Shown piece after piece: positions 54,503 through 63,036 of a stretch of 64,000 nt of DNA (positions within the stretch are counted from its first letter, which is position 1; every line of letters starts with the position of its first letter). The DNA comes from Bombella dulcis. GTDB lineage: Bacteria; Pseudomonadota; Alphaproteobacteria; Acetobacterales; Acetobacteraceae. The stretch is taken from the NCBI RefSeq assembly GCF_026385505.1, contig NZ_JANIDV010000004.1, positions 1 to 64,000 of the forward strand. The letters are read 5' to 3'. The position numbers and the translations under genes are program-made. A model generated the notes under the pieces. That model searched no databases, had not been told where the DNA came from, and was given only the letters and a program-made list of their open reading frames with translations.

Positions 54503-55939
54503 TTACAGGGCCACACCTGCCGGAGACACGCCCAGCGAGGCCAGAACCAGCCCAAGCTGTTCCGGCTCATGCCCTTCCAGCACGGCCCCCAGCACGGCCA
54601 GAAGCGGCAGCATCGGGTCCCGTATCTGTATGCGGGCCAGCCGCCCTTCTTCCAGCACGACATGGTACCAGACATCCCCCCGTGCCCCTTCGGCCACGCC
54701 CAGCCCTTCATCCGTGCGGGGCAGAGGCTGCCATTCATTTTCCTGCCCATAATCGGTCGTCATGCGGTCAAAAATCCGCAGGGATTCCTCAATCTCTGCC
54801 AGACGCTGCCGGTTGCGTGCCCATGCATCGCCCTCATGACGGCCCGCTCCCCCCATGGCCTGCGGGCGGACCCCTTCATCCATGTACCGCATGTCCAGAT
54901 ACCGCCCGCTGGCACGACCGGCTGCACCACCCAGCGCATAGTCCCATGCCATTTCCGTCGGTACAGGTGCCACGGCTTTCAGCCGTCCATCAAACAGACG
55001 GGTAAGCTGCCTGATCTGCTCCAGCCGGGGAGCCATCGCCTGACACACGGCCTGGGTAAATGGAATCATGGCCTCGACCCCACTCGGCTCCTCCAGCCTG
55101 ATGCTGTCCGTCAGGCGGCGTGACAGGCCATGCTCCATGCAGAGATCAGCAAAATACTCCCGTGCATGGTCACACAGGCTGGCCAGAAGACCCGCCCCGG
55201 CCTGATGGGCCGTCTGGGCCAGATCGAACAGGTGCAGCCCTATCCGCTCGGCCTCCAGCAGGAGCAGCCGCCTGTCCCGCTCCCGTGGGTCTATCCGGCG
55301 GCTCCCGGCCTGCTCCAGGGCACGGACGAACGCCAGCGGATGGGACACGAACCCGCTGGCGGAAATACGGGCCACCAGAGGCATGGCTTCCTGCGGGGTC
55401 AGCCCGATCAGACGGGACAGCACCCCCCGATGCCCGGCGGCAATCTGCACCTCGACCTGCTGCATCACGCCATCGGACAGCACATAATCAATGCCGAGCA
55501 GCCCCGGTACAGGCGTACGTGATGCTTCAATCCGGCAGCGTGGCAGCGGCTGTCCCCCACCATCCCCCACAGGCAGGGGCGTGGCCGACAGGGGAGCCGT
55601 GAGCGACCAGCTGCCATCATCCACGGCGGGGCTGTCATCCAGCGCAGACCACGCCTCCACACCCCAGAGGTCACGGGCGATGCGCTCCCCCCACTGTGCC
55701 GCCGGGAAATAGGGCGAAACCGCCTGATAATGCCCCTGCTCCACAGCCGTACTCAGCAGCAGGGGCTGTTCTCCTTCCAGCAGGAACAGGGCCGTGGCCC
55801 AGTCTCCATCTGCCCAGAAAGCCAGCAACGTCATCATCCGGGCATTCTGCTGCAGAAGACGCTGCCAGCCTTCCGCCGTCACACGGTAATGAAACAGCCC
55901 GACACGTTCCCCCTCGGAGAGGGCAGGTCCGTTCATCAT
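54503..55939 (-). CDS. NuoCD/HyfG-like large subunit lacking Ni ligands
   Basis: 478 residues. N-terminal part (about 1-110) resembles the NuoC-like domain of HyfG/HycE; the rest is NuoD-like with AAGHRGVLSRLIG at 168-180. Where hydrogenase large subunits carry CGIC the sequence has SASG (Ser193, Gly196), and the C-terminal DPCLSC is DPMLPL (Met443, Leu446): all four Ni-binding cysteines are gone. The protein therefore should not make or use H2 and belongs with hydrogenase-related complexes. ATGA overlap with the preceding gene. Confidence 0.82.
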   Translation of the reverse strand: MMNGPALSEGERVGLFHYRVTAEGWQRLLQQNARMMTLLAFWADGDWATALFLLEGEQPLLLSTAVEQGHYQAVSPYFPAAQWGERIARDLWGVEAWSALDDSPAVDDGSWSLTAPLSATPLPVGDGGGQPLPRCRIEASRTPVPGLLGIDYVLSDGVMQQVEVQIAAGHRGVLSRLIGLTPQEAMPLVARISASGFVSHPLAFVRALEQAGSRRIDPRERDRRLLLLEAERIGLHLFDLAQTAHQAGAGLLASLCDHAREYFADLCMEHGLSRRLTDSIRLEEPSGVEAMIPFTQAVCQAMAPRLEQIRQLTRLFDGRLKAVAPVPTEMAWDYALGGAAGRASGRYLDMRYMDEGVRPQAMGGAGRHEGDAWARNRQRLAEIEESLRIFDRMTTDYGQENEWQPLPRTDEGLGVAEGARGDVWYHVVLEEGRLARIQIRDPMLPLLAVLGAVLEGHEPEQLGLVLASLGVSPAGVAL

Positions 55940-57153
55940 GCCGCATGTCCTTTCAGTAGAGGCGACGCATAAACCAGCAGGATCACGGCCAGACAGGCCA
56001 GCAGACCGAGACAGAACAGGATGGACCGCATCACTCGTCCCCCCCGCTGCCAGACAACCAAAAGACTCTGCGGCAGGGTCTCAAGCCCGAGATGCCAGAA
56101 GCCCAGCACCATGCAGGCCAGCAGACTGACCAGCGCACCCCAGCCAAGCAGAGGGGCCAGAACGGCCAGCACCACCATGATGACCGGCAGGACCATCTGT
56201 ATGGGCAGCAGCGCAAGCCCGGCTGGCAGGGCCGTCTGCCCTACCGGCAGCAGCCCGTGACATCCCAGACGCAGGGCCGTCGCCAACAGGGCCGCCACAT
56301 AAAGCAGCAGCAGGCACGGCATCTGCCCTGTCCCTGCGGCCAGCAGCCCCAGCCCTGTCAGCCAGGGAAGCAGCGGCAGGGACCCTGCCCGCCTCAGGAG
56401 CAGACTGCCCAGGGCCAGCAGCCCGGCAATGACCATCAGAAGCTGCGTGAAGGGTGTTACCGCCAGCAGAGGCATGAGGAAGAGCGAAACAAACCGCAGC
56501 CCGACATCCAGAAGGGCCAGCTCGGCCCGACTGGACATGACGCTGCCCAGTCCCGCCATCATGCACAGCCCCATCAGGGCCAGGACCTGCCCGACCTGTA
56601 CCGCACTCTCAGTGCTGGCAAAAACGCCACCGCCCTGCATGACCGTAAGACCAAGCCCGGCCAGGATCACGCCACTCAGCCGCAGGCGCACCATGTCCCA
56701 GGCAGGCATGGCCCGCCGTGTTGCCCGTCCGTCCCACCAGGCCAGCAGCACGGTCCCCGCACCATCAAAGAACAGTACCGCCAGAGGGGGCCGCAGCAGG
56801 AGCCCCATGAAGATGCATCCCGTCACGAGGAAAGGCAGATAGGCTTCCATGCCTTCCCCGAAAGACGCCTTCTCCCGGAAAGAATCAGCCCCCCGCCAGA
56901 GGGCAAAAAGCAGGGCGGGCACGCAGGCTTCCATGCCCAGACAGAGTGCCTGCCCCCATGTCATGCCGGAAGAACAGCCCAGCAGGGCCAGAAGGCTCAG
57001 CCCCAGCCCCAGCCGGGCCATATGTCGGGCCTGGGCTGGCCGCCGTGACGCCCAGAGAACCCAGACCACCAGAAAAGGCCAGCAGAACAGCCCGAACAGC
57101 ACGGGAGACGCAAACAGACCAGACGCAAATGAAACCGCCGCCAGAGCCATCAT
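55936..57153 (-). CDS. antiporter-like membrane subunit, HyfF/NuoL-M-N type, divergent
   Basis: 405 residues, about 12 hydrophobic segments, rich in Leu and Gly. Position and length fit the HyfF-like proton-channel subunit (E. coli HyfF 526), but the usual lysine/glutamate motifs in the middle helices are hard to recognise. It overlaps the genes on both sides by ATGA. Probably translocates H+ or Na+, or is a structural remnant. Confidence 0.68.
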   Translation of the reverse strand: MMALAAVSFASGLFASPVLFGLFCWPFLVVWVLWASRRPAQARHMARLGLGLSLLALLGCSSGMTWGQALCLGMEACVPALLFALWRGADSFREKASFGEGMEAYLPFLVTGCIFMGLLLRPPLAVLFFDGAGTVLLAWWDGRATRRAMPAWDMVRLRLSGVILAGLGLTVMQGGGVFASTESAVQVGQVLALMGLCMMAGLGSVMSSRAELALLDVGLRFVSLFLMPLLAVTPFTQLLMVIAGLLALGSLLLRRAGSLPLLPWLTGLGLLAAGTGQMPCLLLLYVAALLATALRLGCHGLLPVGQTALPAGLALLPIQMVLPVIMVVLAVLAPLLGWGALVSLLACMVLGFWHLGLETLPQSLLVVWQRGGRVMRSILFCLGLLACLAVILLVYASPLLKGHAA

Positions 57154-57683
57154 TCATCACCCACATGCAGCCAGGCCAGTCTGGGCAGCAGCACCAGTGC
57201 CAGAAACACCATGACGGCCCAGAGAGCCGCTGCCGTCACGAACAGCCCCCAGGACGGCAGGATGGCCGCCATGACCATCAGCCCGTCCACGGCCATGATC
57301 AGCCCACAGAACTGGGCTAGAGCCACCCCGCAGGCTGCCGAACAGAGACCGGCCAGAACCAGCCCGATGCCGAACGTGGGCACCAGCCCCAGCCCTGACC
57401 CGAAGAAGGCCAGAACGAACTGAAGCAGCAGGGTCATCACCACAGGCATCAGCCCTCGCCCTCCTGCAAAGGATGCGCCCTGCCCGACCGCAAAATGCCG
57501 GACAATCCCCCAGAGCAGAAGATTGAACACGGGGAGCAGCAGGGCGCAGAACGCAGCCAGCACCCCCATCCCGGAGGTCCCTGCAATGGCTGCACAGAGT
57601 AGCCCGTAGAGCGGCAGCCAGCGGCCATCCCGCCCCAGCGTCAGCAGCACCAGCACGAGCGCACAGGCAAAACCGGTCATCAT
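57150..57683 (-). CDS. small membrane subunit, HyfE-like
   Basis: 177 residues, about six hydrophobic segments, a short MMTGFACALVLVLLTLGR start and no soluble domain. Size and place between the HyfC-like and HyfF-like genes fit the HyfE/NuoK-type subunit. ATGA overlaps on both sides. Sequence is too divergent for firm assignment. Confidence 0.6.
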   Translation of the reverse strand: MMTGFACALVLVLLTLGRDGRWLPLYGLLCAAIAGTSGMGVLAAFCALLLPVFNLLLWGIVRHFAVGQGASFAGGRGLMPVVMTLLLQFVLAFFGSGLGLVPTFGIGLVLAGLCSAACGVALAQFCGLIMAVDGLMVMAAILPSWGLFVTAAALWAVMVFLALVLLPRLAWLHVGDE

Positions 57684-58552
57684 ACGGCGAACCTCCCGGC
57701 AAGGGCCATCAACCCGGCCAGCCCGAGCAGAAGGGCCACGAAACGTCCATTCCGGCGCATCCCCGTCAGCCGCCCCAGGGATACCAGAAGACTTCCCCCC
57801 CCAAACCGGACCACAAGCCCGCTCACGCCTGCCGGTCCCTCCAGACCGAACAGGACAGGCAGCAGAAGATCACCCAGAAGCAAGGCCCAGCCAACCTGAT
57901 AGATCGCCACGATCACCTGCCGCTGATCCCGGGCCGTACGGCTGGCAGGCTGCCCACGGGCCACCATGTCCTCTGCCAGAGACTGGGGGTCCGGCAGGGC
58001 TGCCGTCAGGGCCAGTGCCACGGCACAGCAGAGGGACGTGCCCGCAAGGCTGGACCCCGGAGCCGCCAGCAGAAGGCGTTGCACCCCCTGCAACCCCGTG
58101 ACACCCGGAGCCGCCAGCACAAGAAAACATTCCGTCAGGCACAGGGCGGCACAGCACCGCCCACGCTCCGCCCAGAAACGCCCCGGCACCGCCCAGAAGG
58201 CCCCAGCCAGCAGAACCCCTCCCATCAGGAGCGGATCCGCCAGCCATGCCCCCATCACGGTTCCCACATCCGCCCTGACAATGGACAATCCCGCAAGGCA
58301 CAGCATCGCCAGAAAACCGAGAGCCAGCATCAGCCCGTCCTCCAGAGGCAGACCGTGGCGCAAAATCAGCCGCCAGAACGTCCCGAACCGCCTGTAGCGT
58401 TCTCTCAATGGAGCCACGGCCCGCCCGACCAGCAGGGCTGGCACGTCCTCCTCCAGCCAGAACATCACGGGGAGCAGAAGAAGGACAGCACCACACTGAA
58501 GGACAAGCTCCAGCACGACATGAAACACGGCAGCCAGAAATGATCCCGTCAT
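57680..58552 (-). CDS. membrane subunit, HyfC/NuoH-like, divergent
   Basis: 290 residues from an ATG overlapping the previous stop; a longer frame upstream overlaps the previous gene and is discarded. About eight hydrophobic segments; ALLVGRAVAPLRERYRRF in the first cytoplasmic loop resembles the quinone-site loop of HyfC-like proteins, and a second loop follows PDPQSLAEDM. Acidic residues typical of NuoH loops are reduced. It would link the arm to the membrane in the complex-I-type assembly. Confidence 0.66.
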   Translation of the reverse strand: MTGSFLAAVFHVVLELVLQCGAVLLLLPVMFWLEEDVPALLVGRAVAPLRERYRRFGTFWRLILRHGLPLEDGLMLALGFLAMLCLAGLSIVRADVGTVMGAWLADPLLMGGVLLAGAFWAVPGRFWAERGRCCAALCLTECFLVLAAPGVTGLQGVQRLLLAAPGSSLAGTSLCCAVALALTAALPDPQSLAEDMVARGQPASRTARDQRQVIVAIYQVGWALLLGDLLLPVLFGLEGPAGVSGLVVRFGGGSLLVSLGRLTGMRRNGRFVALLLGLAGLMALAGRFAV

Positions 58553-59877
58553 TGCGCCAGCCCCATCACGACCAGAACACATCCCAGAAAGACTAGCCAG
58601 AACACGGCACCGAGTTCCTGCGCGGGCAGAAGTGACAGAAGTTCCGTAGCGGAAAGCCGCACGCTCCGGGCCTGCCTCTTCCCCCGCATCAGCAGCCGTT
58701 TCAGGCTGTGAGGGCAGACCGGTGCCGCCTGCATGTAAGACTGAAGCCCCGCCAGCCCGGTCTCTCCTTCTTCTTCCAGAAACAGGCCGCCCTCGGAGCT
58801 GCCACGCCTGCGCCGGGACAGGCACAGCCAGACAGGCAGCATCACGCCCCAGAACAGAGGCAGGGCCATCATGCTGCCATCACCACCGGGCAGGCGATAG
58901 AGCCAGCTGGCCCAGCCCGCCCCATACCCTGTCAGCCAGTCCGCCGCCATGCCGCAGGCGGGAGGCAGGATCACGGCCAGGCACAGGCCCCAGGCCCAGT
59001 GCCTCCGCAGGCCATCCCGCAGGGCCGGAGCCGCCTGACTGAGCACCAGAACGCCATCCCCCAGTGAAAGCCCCATGATCGCCACACCAAGCAGGCAGCC
59101 CATGACAGTCCATCCCTCCGTGCTGCTGCTCAGGCCAAGCGAAGCATGAAGCCCGACCCAGCCCACGACGAATCCCGGCAGGGGCGGTGCCGGAAGCATC
59201 AGCAGGGACGCCCGGGGCCAGACCACGGCAAGGCACTGGCCGGCAAGGTCCAGAAGCAGGGCGAAGAAAGCCCCCTCCACACCCAGCTCCATCCCCTGCT
59301 GACGGGAAACCTCCATGACACCCAGCAACAGCACGGGCCGAACGAGGCGGCAGTAGCGATACAGAAAAAGCCGGTCCGCCCACATGCCAGCCATCAGGCA
59401 CAACCCGACCAGTCCGGCCACCCCCAGCATCCAGTCAAGGGGATGACGGGCTGCCATCTCATGGCCCAGCCCGAGCATCAGGATGAGGGCAACGGACCGT
59501 GCCGCTTCACGTTCCCCCACCGCCCTGCCTGCGGCCCAGAAACAGACTGCCATCACACCGAGACCACCGGCTTCCGCCGGGAAAAGACCATACCCGACCA
59601 GAGCGGGCACACCCCAGACAGGCTGGAAGACCCGTCCGCCCCCCAGCAGAACAAGCGACACGGCCATCAGACAGGCCGCTGCCCCGGCATGTGGGACGAC
59701 CGCCAGGGTCAGCAGGGCCAGAACCATGCCCGCCATGTGGCAGCCCCCCTGCCGCCAGACATCCAGCGGAACGGAACGCCACAGACCACTGACGAACACG
59801 CGGACAGACCGCTCACCACAGAGCAGCACGGCCAGCAACACCATCAGGCAGGCCATGAAAGGATCATGGAATGACAT
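58549..59877 (-). CDS. antiporter-like membrane subunit, HyfB/NuoN-like
   Basis: 442 residues, roughly 11 hydrophobic segments, with a soluble loop near the end (about 350-420). PAPPLPGFVVGWVGLHA corresponds to the PTPGF.SK-like stretch of NuoM/NuoN/HyfB proteins, though the lysine is missing. First gene of the five-gene operon, starting 8 bp after holC, so it is likely read from the pepA-holC message. Each following gene overlaps by ATGA, implying stoichiometric, coupled synthesis. Confidence 0.7.
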   Translation of the reverse strand: MSFHDPFMACLMVLLAVLLCGERSVRVFVSGLWRSVPLDVWRQGGCHMAGMVLALLTLAVVPHAGAAACLMAVSLVLLGGGRVFQPVWGVPALVGYGLFPAEAGGLGVMAVCFWAAGRAVGEREAARSVALILMLGLGHEMAARHPLDWMLGVAGLVGLCLMAGMWADRLFLYRYCRLVRPVLLLGVMEVSRQQGMELGVEGAFFALLLDLAGQCLAVVWPRASLLMLPAPPLPGFVVGWVGLHASLGLSSSTEGWTVMGCLLGVAIMGLSLGDGVLVLSQAAPALRDGLRRHWAWGLCLAVILPPACGMAADWLTGYGAGWASWLYRLPGGDGSMMALPLFWGVMLPVWLCLSRRRRGSSEGGLFLEEEGETGLAGLQSYMQAAPVCPHSLKRLLMRGKRQARSVRLSATELLSLLPAQELGAVFWLVFLGCVLVVMGLAQ

Positions 59878-59885
59878 GTCTGGCC

Positions 59886-60383
59886 TTACCCTGCCCTTTT
59901 CCAGCCTCTGGCTTCCTGTTTCCAGTACGCCATGCCGTATCCGGCCTGTTTCATGTCTTTCCAGCGCAGGCGGGCCTGCTGGACTACGGCTTCATCACGA
60001 CCGTCAAACAGGTCAAATATCCGCCTGAAGCCGTTCAGTTCCCCATCCCATGCTCCATTGATGCGGAACAGGAAGGCTGCCCCGTTGGGGCATTCATCAC
60101 AGTCCGTCAGCCAGACGGGCTGGCGGGCCGCCTGCCCCATCGCCCGGCTGCCATGAGGGAGCCATATGTCAGCCCGTGTTGCCCACAGGGCGTCATCCAG
60201 CCCCGTCACCTGCCCGGCATCCCGGCAGCGGACGATGGCACGCTCCCCACTCTCCAGAGTCTTCTCCAGAAGGGCAGGCAGGGCCTCTTCAAGAGAGGTC
60301 CGTGTGAGATGATAGAACCCCACCTGAATCTCTCGTGGCGGATGGGTCGCCATTCTGACCTGTCCGTCAGCCTGCTCCTGCAT
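59886..60383 (-). CDS. holC: DNA polymerase III chi subunit
   Basis: 165 residues (155 if the ATG at 60353 is used). QVGFYHLTRTSLEEALPALLEKTL at the start, IVRCRDAGQVTGLDDALWA, FLPH-like WLPHGS and the C-terminal RWKDMKQAGYGMAYWKQ are as in HolC. Chi links the clamp loader to SSB. The pepA-holC order is usual in alphaproteobacteria. Confidence 0.9.
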   Translation of the reverse strand: MQEQADGQVRMATHPPREIQVGFYHLTRTSLEEALPALLEKTLESGERAIVRCRDAGQVTGLDDALWATRADIWLPHGSRAMGQAARQPVWLTDCDECPNGAAFLFRINGAWDGELNGFRRIFDLFDGRDEAVVQQARLRWKDMKQAGYGMAYWKQEARGWKRAG

Positions 60384-60412
60384 GACATGCCTCTTCCATG
60401 ACGGTACCTGCC

Positions 60413-60437
60413 GGACCGGCCCTGACAGGGCCGGTCC
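60413..60437. other. 10-bp perfect stem-loop between pepA and holC
   Basis: GGACCGGCCC (60413-60422) and GGGCCGGTCC (60428-60437) pair exactly around TGACA. Very stable, but no T-run on either side, so it may stop ribosomes or RNase rather than polymerase. Confidence 0.5.
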
Positions 60438-60462
60438 ATTCCTCACTGCCCGGTGACGGAGT

Positions 60463-61971
60463 TCAGTGACGGGCCTGATAAAGCCGGACAAACTGGTCCA
60501 GCAGGCGCACGCCGAAACCACTGGCCCCCTTGGGTGTGATGGATGTGGCCTTTTCGACCCAGGCCGTACCGGCAATATCCAGATGAGCCCACGGCGTATC
60601 ACCCACGAACCGCTTGAGGAACTCTGCCGCCAGAATGGAGCTGCCCGGACGCCCACCAATATTCTTCATGTCGGCAATGTCGGAATCAATGCGGCGGTTA
60701 TAGGCGGCTCCCATCGGCATGCGCCACAGGGCTTCACCCGTTTCCTCCCCGGCCCTGGCAAGCGCACCGGCAAGCTGGTCATCATTGCTGAACAGTCCGG
60801 CATAGTTGCTGCCCAGTGCCACGACGATGGCCCCCGTCAATGTGGCCAGATTGACCATCAGGGCAGGGCTGAAGGTCTGCCGTGTGTAGGACAGCAGATC
60901 AGCCAGCACGAGACGCCCTTCCGCATCGGTGTTCAGGACCTCGATGGTCTGGCCGCTATGGCTTTTCACGATGTCACCCGGACGCTGGGCCGCACCGGAC
61001 ACCATGTTCTCCACCAGACCAACAACACCCACGGCATTGACCGGAGCCTGGCGGCGGGCCAGTGCGCTCATCACGCCGACAACGGCCGCGGCACCGCCCA
61101 TGTCCATCTTCATCTCATCCATGCCCGCAGCAGGCTTGATGGAAATGCCCCCGGAATCAAAGGTCACACCCTTGCCGATGAAGGCCAGCGGTGCCCTGTC
61201 GGACCCGGCATCACCTTTATGGCGCATGATGACCGTGAAAGGCAGCTTCTCGCTGCCCTGCGCCACGCCAAGAAGGGCACCAAAACCCAGCTCTTCCATC
61301 CGGGCACGGTCCATCACCTCAATTTCCAGCCCCAGAGATTCAAGCTCCCTGATCCGCCGGGTGAATTCTTCAGGGAAAAGGACATTGGCAGGCTCATTCA
61401 CGAGGTCCCGTGTCAGGAAGACACTCTCCCCCAGCCCTTCCAGTTCCTTCCAGCCTGTCCGGGCTGCCTCTGCCTGACCGTCTTCCGGAAGGGCAACGCA
61501 CAAGGCCTTCAGGGCCGGAGCCTTGCCGGTGATGGTCCTGTAACGGTCGAAACGGTACCCTCCCAGACGGGCACCCAGCGCAATCTCCGCTGCCAGCGGG
61601 GCCTGTCCGGCCTCAAGCAGCAGGACAGCTGCGGAGGCTTCAATGCTGCTGGCCTTCAGCAGCTTCACGGCCTCACCACCGGCCAGACGGGCAGCCGTTC
61701 CGGCACTCTGCGGCTCATCAGCCGCCGGGGCACAGCCCAGAAGATGGAACTGCGCCACATCCTTCGCCGGAGCGATCAGGCTGACGGCCTGCCCGGCCTT
61801 GCCCGTGAAGTCCCGCAGGGCCACGGCACGGGACAGGGCACCCCCCAGAGCCTCGTCATGCCTGCGAAACACGGCTCCCTGAGCAAAGGATTCCCCATGA
61901 CAGAACAGTATGGCGGAAAGGCCTGTTCCCCCCTGCGGACGAACTTCTGTAGAGAAAGAAATGTCAATCAT
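60463..61971 (-). CDS. pepA: leucyl aminopeptidase
   Basis: 502 residues, the family norm. M17 metal and active-site motifs: FIGKGVTFDSGGISIKP with the catalytic lysine, KMDMGGAAAV, NTDAEGRLVLADLL (the PROSITE signature) and EMKMD. Cytosolic hexameric Zn/Mn enzyme that trims N-terminal residues; in E. coli also a DNA-binding XerC accessory factor. First gene of the pepA-holC-(hyf-like) run. Confidence 0.96.
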   Translation of the reverse strand: MIDISFSTEVRPQGGTGLSAILFCHGESFAQGAVFRRHDEALGGALSRAVALRDFTGKAGQAVSLIAPAKDVAQFHLLGCAPAADEPQSAGTAARLAGGEAVKLLKASSIEASAAVLLLEAGQAPLAAEIALGARLGGYRFDRYRTITGKAPALKALCVALPEDGQAEAARTGWKELEGLGESVFLTRDLVNEPANVLFPEEFTRRIRELESLGLEIEVMDRARMEELGFGALLGVAQGSEKLPFTVIMRHKGDAGSDRAPLAFIGKGVTFDSGGISIKPAAGMDEMKMDMGGAAAVVGVMSALARRQAPVNAVGVVGLVENMVSGAAQRPGDIVKSHSGQTIEVLNTDAEGRLVLADLLSYTRQTFSPALMVNLATLTGAIVVALGSNYAGLFSNDDQLAGALARAGEETGEALWRMPMGAAYNRRIDSDIADMKNIGGRPGSSILAAEFLKRFVGDTPWAHLDIAGTAWVEKATSITPKGASGFGVRLLDQFVRLYQARH

Positions 61972-62194
61972 AACAAACCTGTTTCATCTCGGGAGCAGGC
62001 ATCCGCACCATCCGGCACCTTCATGAATCGCCTGCCCTCATCATGAGGGGAATGTCCCGCCTTATGACCTAATGAAGACCATCAGACCAGCCTCACATGA
62101 CCATTACGGTGTAAACACACCCCTTCTCAGTCCCCCCACCATAACAGAGAAGAGGAGAAGTGACGAACGGTCCATAATACGGTAACCTGCCACC

Positions 62195-62986
62195 ATGAAT
62201 GCTTCCCCCGATACGCCCCCGCAAGACCGTGATCTGCTGACACTCGCTCTGGACATTGTCGCCGAAGCCGCCGAGATCGTGCGGGAGATCCGCGACCGGG
62301 GTTTCCAGACAGAGATCAAGGCCGACTCCTCTCCGGTCACGGAGGCGGACAGGGCATCGGAAGCGCACATCCTCACCCGCCTGCGGGATGCCTGCCCGGA
62401 CATTCCCGCCATTGCGGAAGAGGAACATGCCGCCGGCATCCATGTCCCTGCCGGGAGCAGTTACTGGCTGATCGACCCGCTGGACGGCACACGGAGTTTT
62501 GCAGCGGGCGGTGATGACTTCACCATCAATATCGGTCTGGTCCGCCAGAACAGGCCCGTTCTGGGGGCCGTGGCCCTGCCCGCCCGGCAGGGACTCTATG
62601 GTGGCGGGATCGGACAGGGTGCCTTCCAGCTGATCGGCCCCCAACGCCACCCCATCAGGACGGCCCCGCCGGGTAAGGAGGGCCTGCGGGTCATGACCTC
62701 CTCCCACCACACATCCGAAGAACTGCTCCAGAGATGGCTGGATGGCCGTCATGTCCAGTCCGTCACCCGCATGGGGTCAGCCGCAAAGATCATCCTCATT
62801 GCCGAAGGGAAGGCCGATTTCTACCCCCGTTTCGGACCGACCATGGAATGGGACACGGCAGCCCCGCAGGCCATTCTGGAAGCCGCAGGCGGTCATCTCA
62901 TGGACGAGCATGGCCAGACGCTCCGTTACGGCAAGAAAGGCTGGCTCAATCCTCCCTTCTTCTGCACGGGCTATCCCAACGGCTGA
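62195..62986 (+). CDS. cysQ: 3'(2'),5'-bisphosphate nucleotidase CysQ
   Basis: 263 residues. IAEEEHAAG, WLIDPLDGTRSFAAGGDDFTINIGL and the C-terminal GPTMEWDTAAPQAILEAAGG are the CysQ pattern of the IMPase superfamily: the KTGDFTVNIAL-like middle and EWDTAA pattern distinguish it from SuhB. It hydrolyses PAP to AMP, needed when sulfate is assimilated. Isolated + strand gene after pepA. Confidence 0.9.
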   Translation: MNASPDTPPQDRDLLTLALDIVAEAAEIVREIRDRGFQTEIKADSSPVTEADRASEAHILTRLRDACPDIPAIAEEEHAAGIHVPAGSSYWLIDPLDGTRSFAAGGDDFTINIGLVRQNRPVLGAVALPARQGLYGGGIGQGAFQLIGPQRHPIRTAPPGKEGLRVMTSSHHTSEELLQRWLDGRHVQSVTRMGSAAKIILIAEGKADFYPRFGPTMEWDTAAPQAILEAAGGHLMDEHGQTLRYGKKGWLNPPFFCTGYPNG

Positions 62987-63036
62987 GGCCGCCCCCGTTT
63001 CACCTGTCTCCATCATCATTCCGGTACCAGCACACC

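Noticed and set aside
55120-55602. Proline-rich open frame antisense to the HyfG-like gene
   Set aside because: Low-complexity Pro/Arg/Ala content typical of reverse-strand reading of GC-rich genes; no ribosome-binding site or motif.
50065-59877. Functional [NiFe] hydrogenase-4 / formate hydrogenlyase
   Set aside because: The large subunit lacks all four Ni-binding cysteines and no maturation (hyp) genes are in the window.
60466-62046. 526-codon open frame antisense to pepA
   Set aside because: pepA on the minus strand has all catalytic motifs; this is its mirror.
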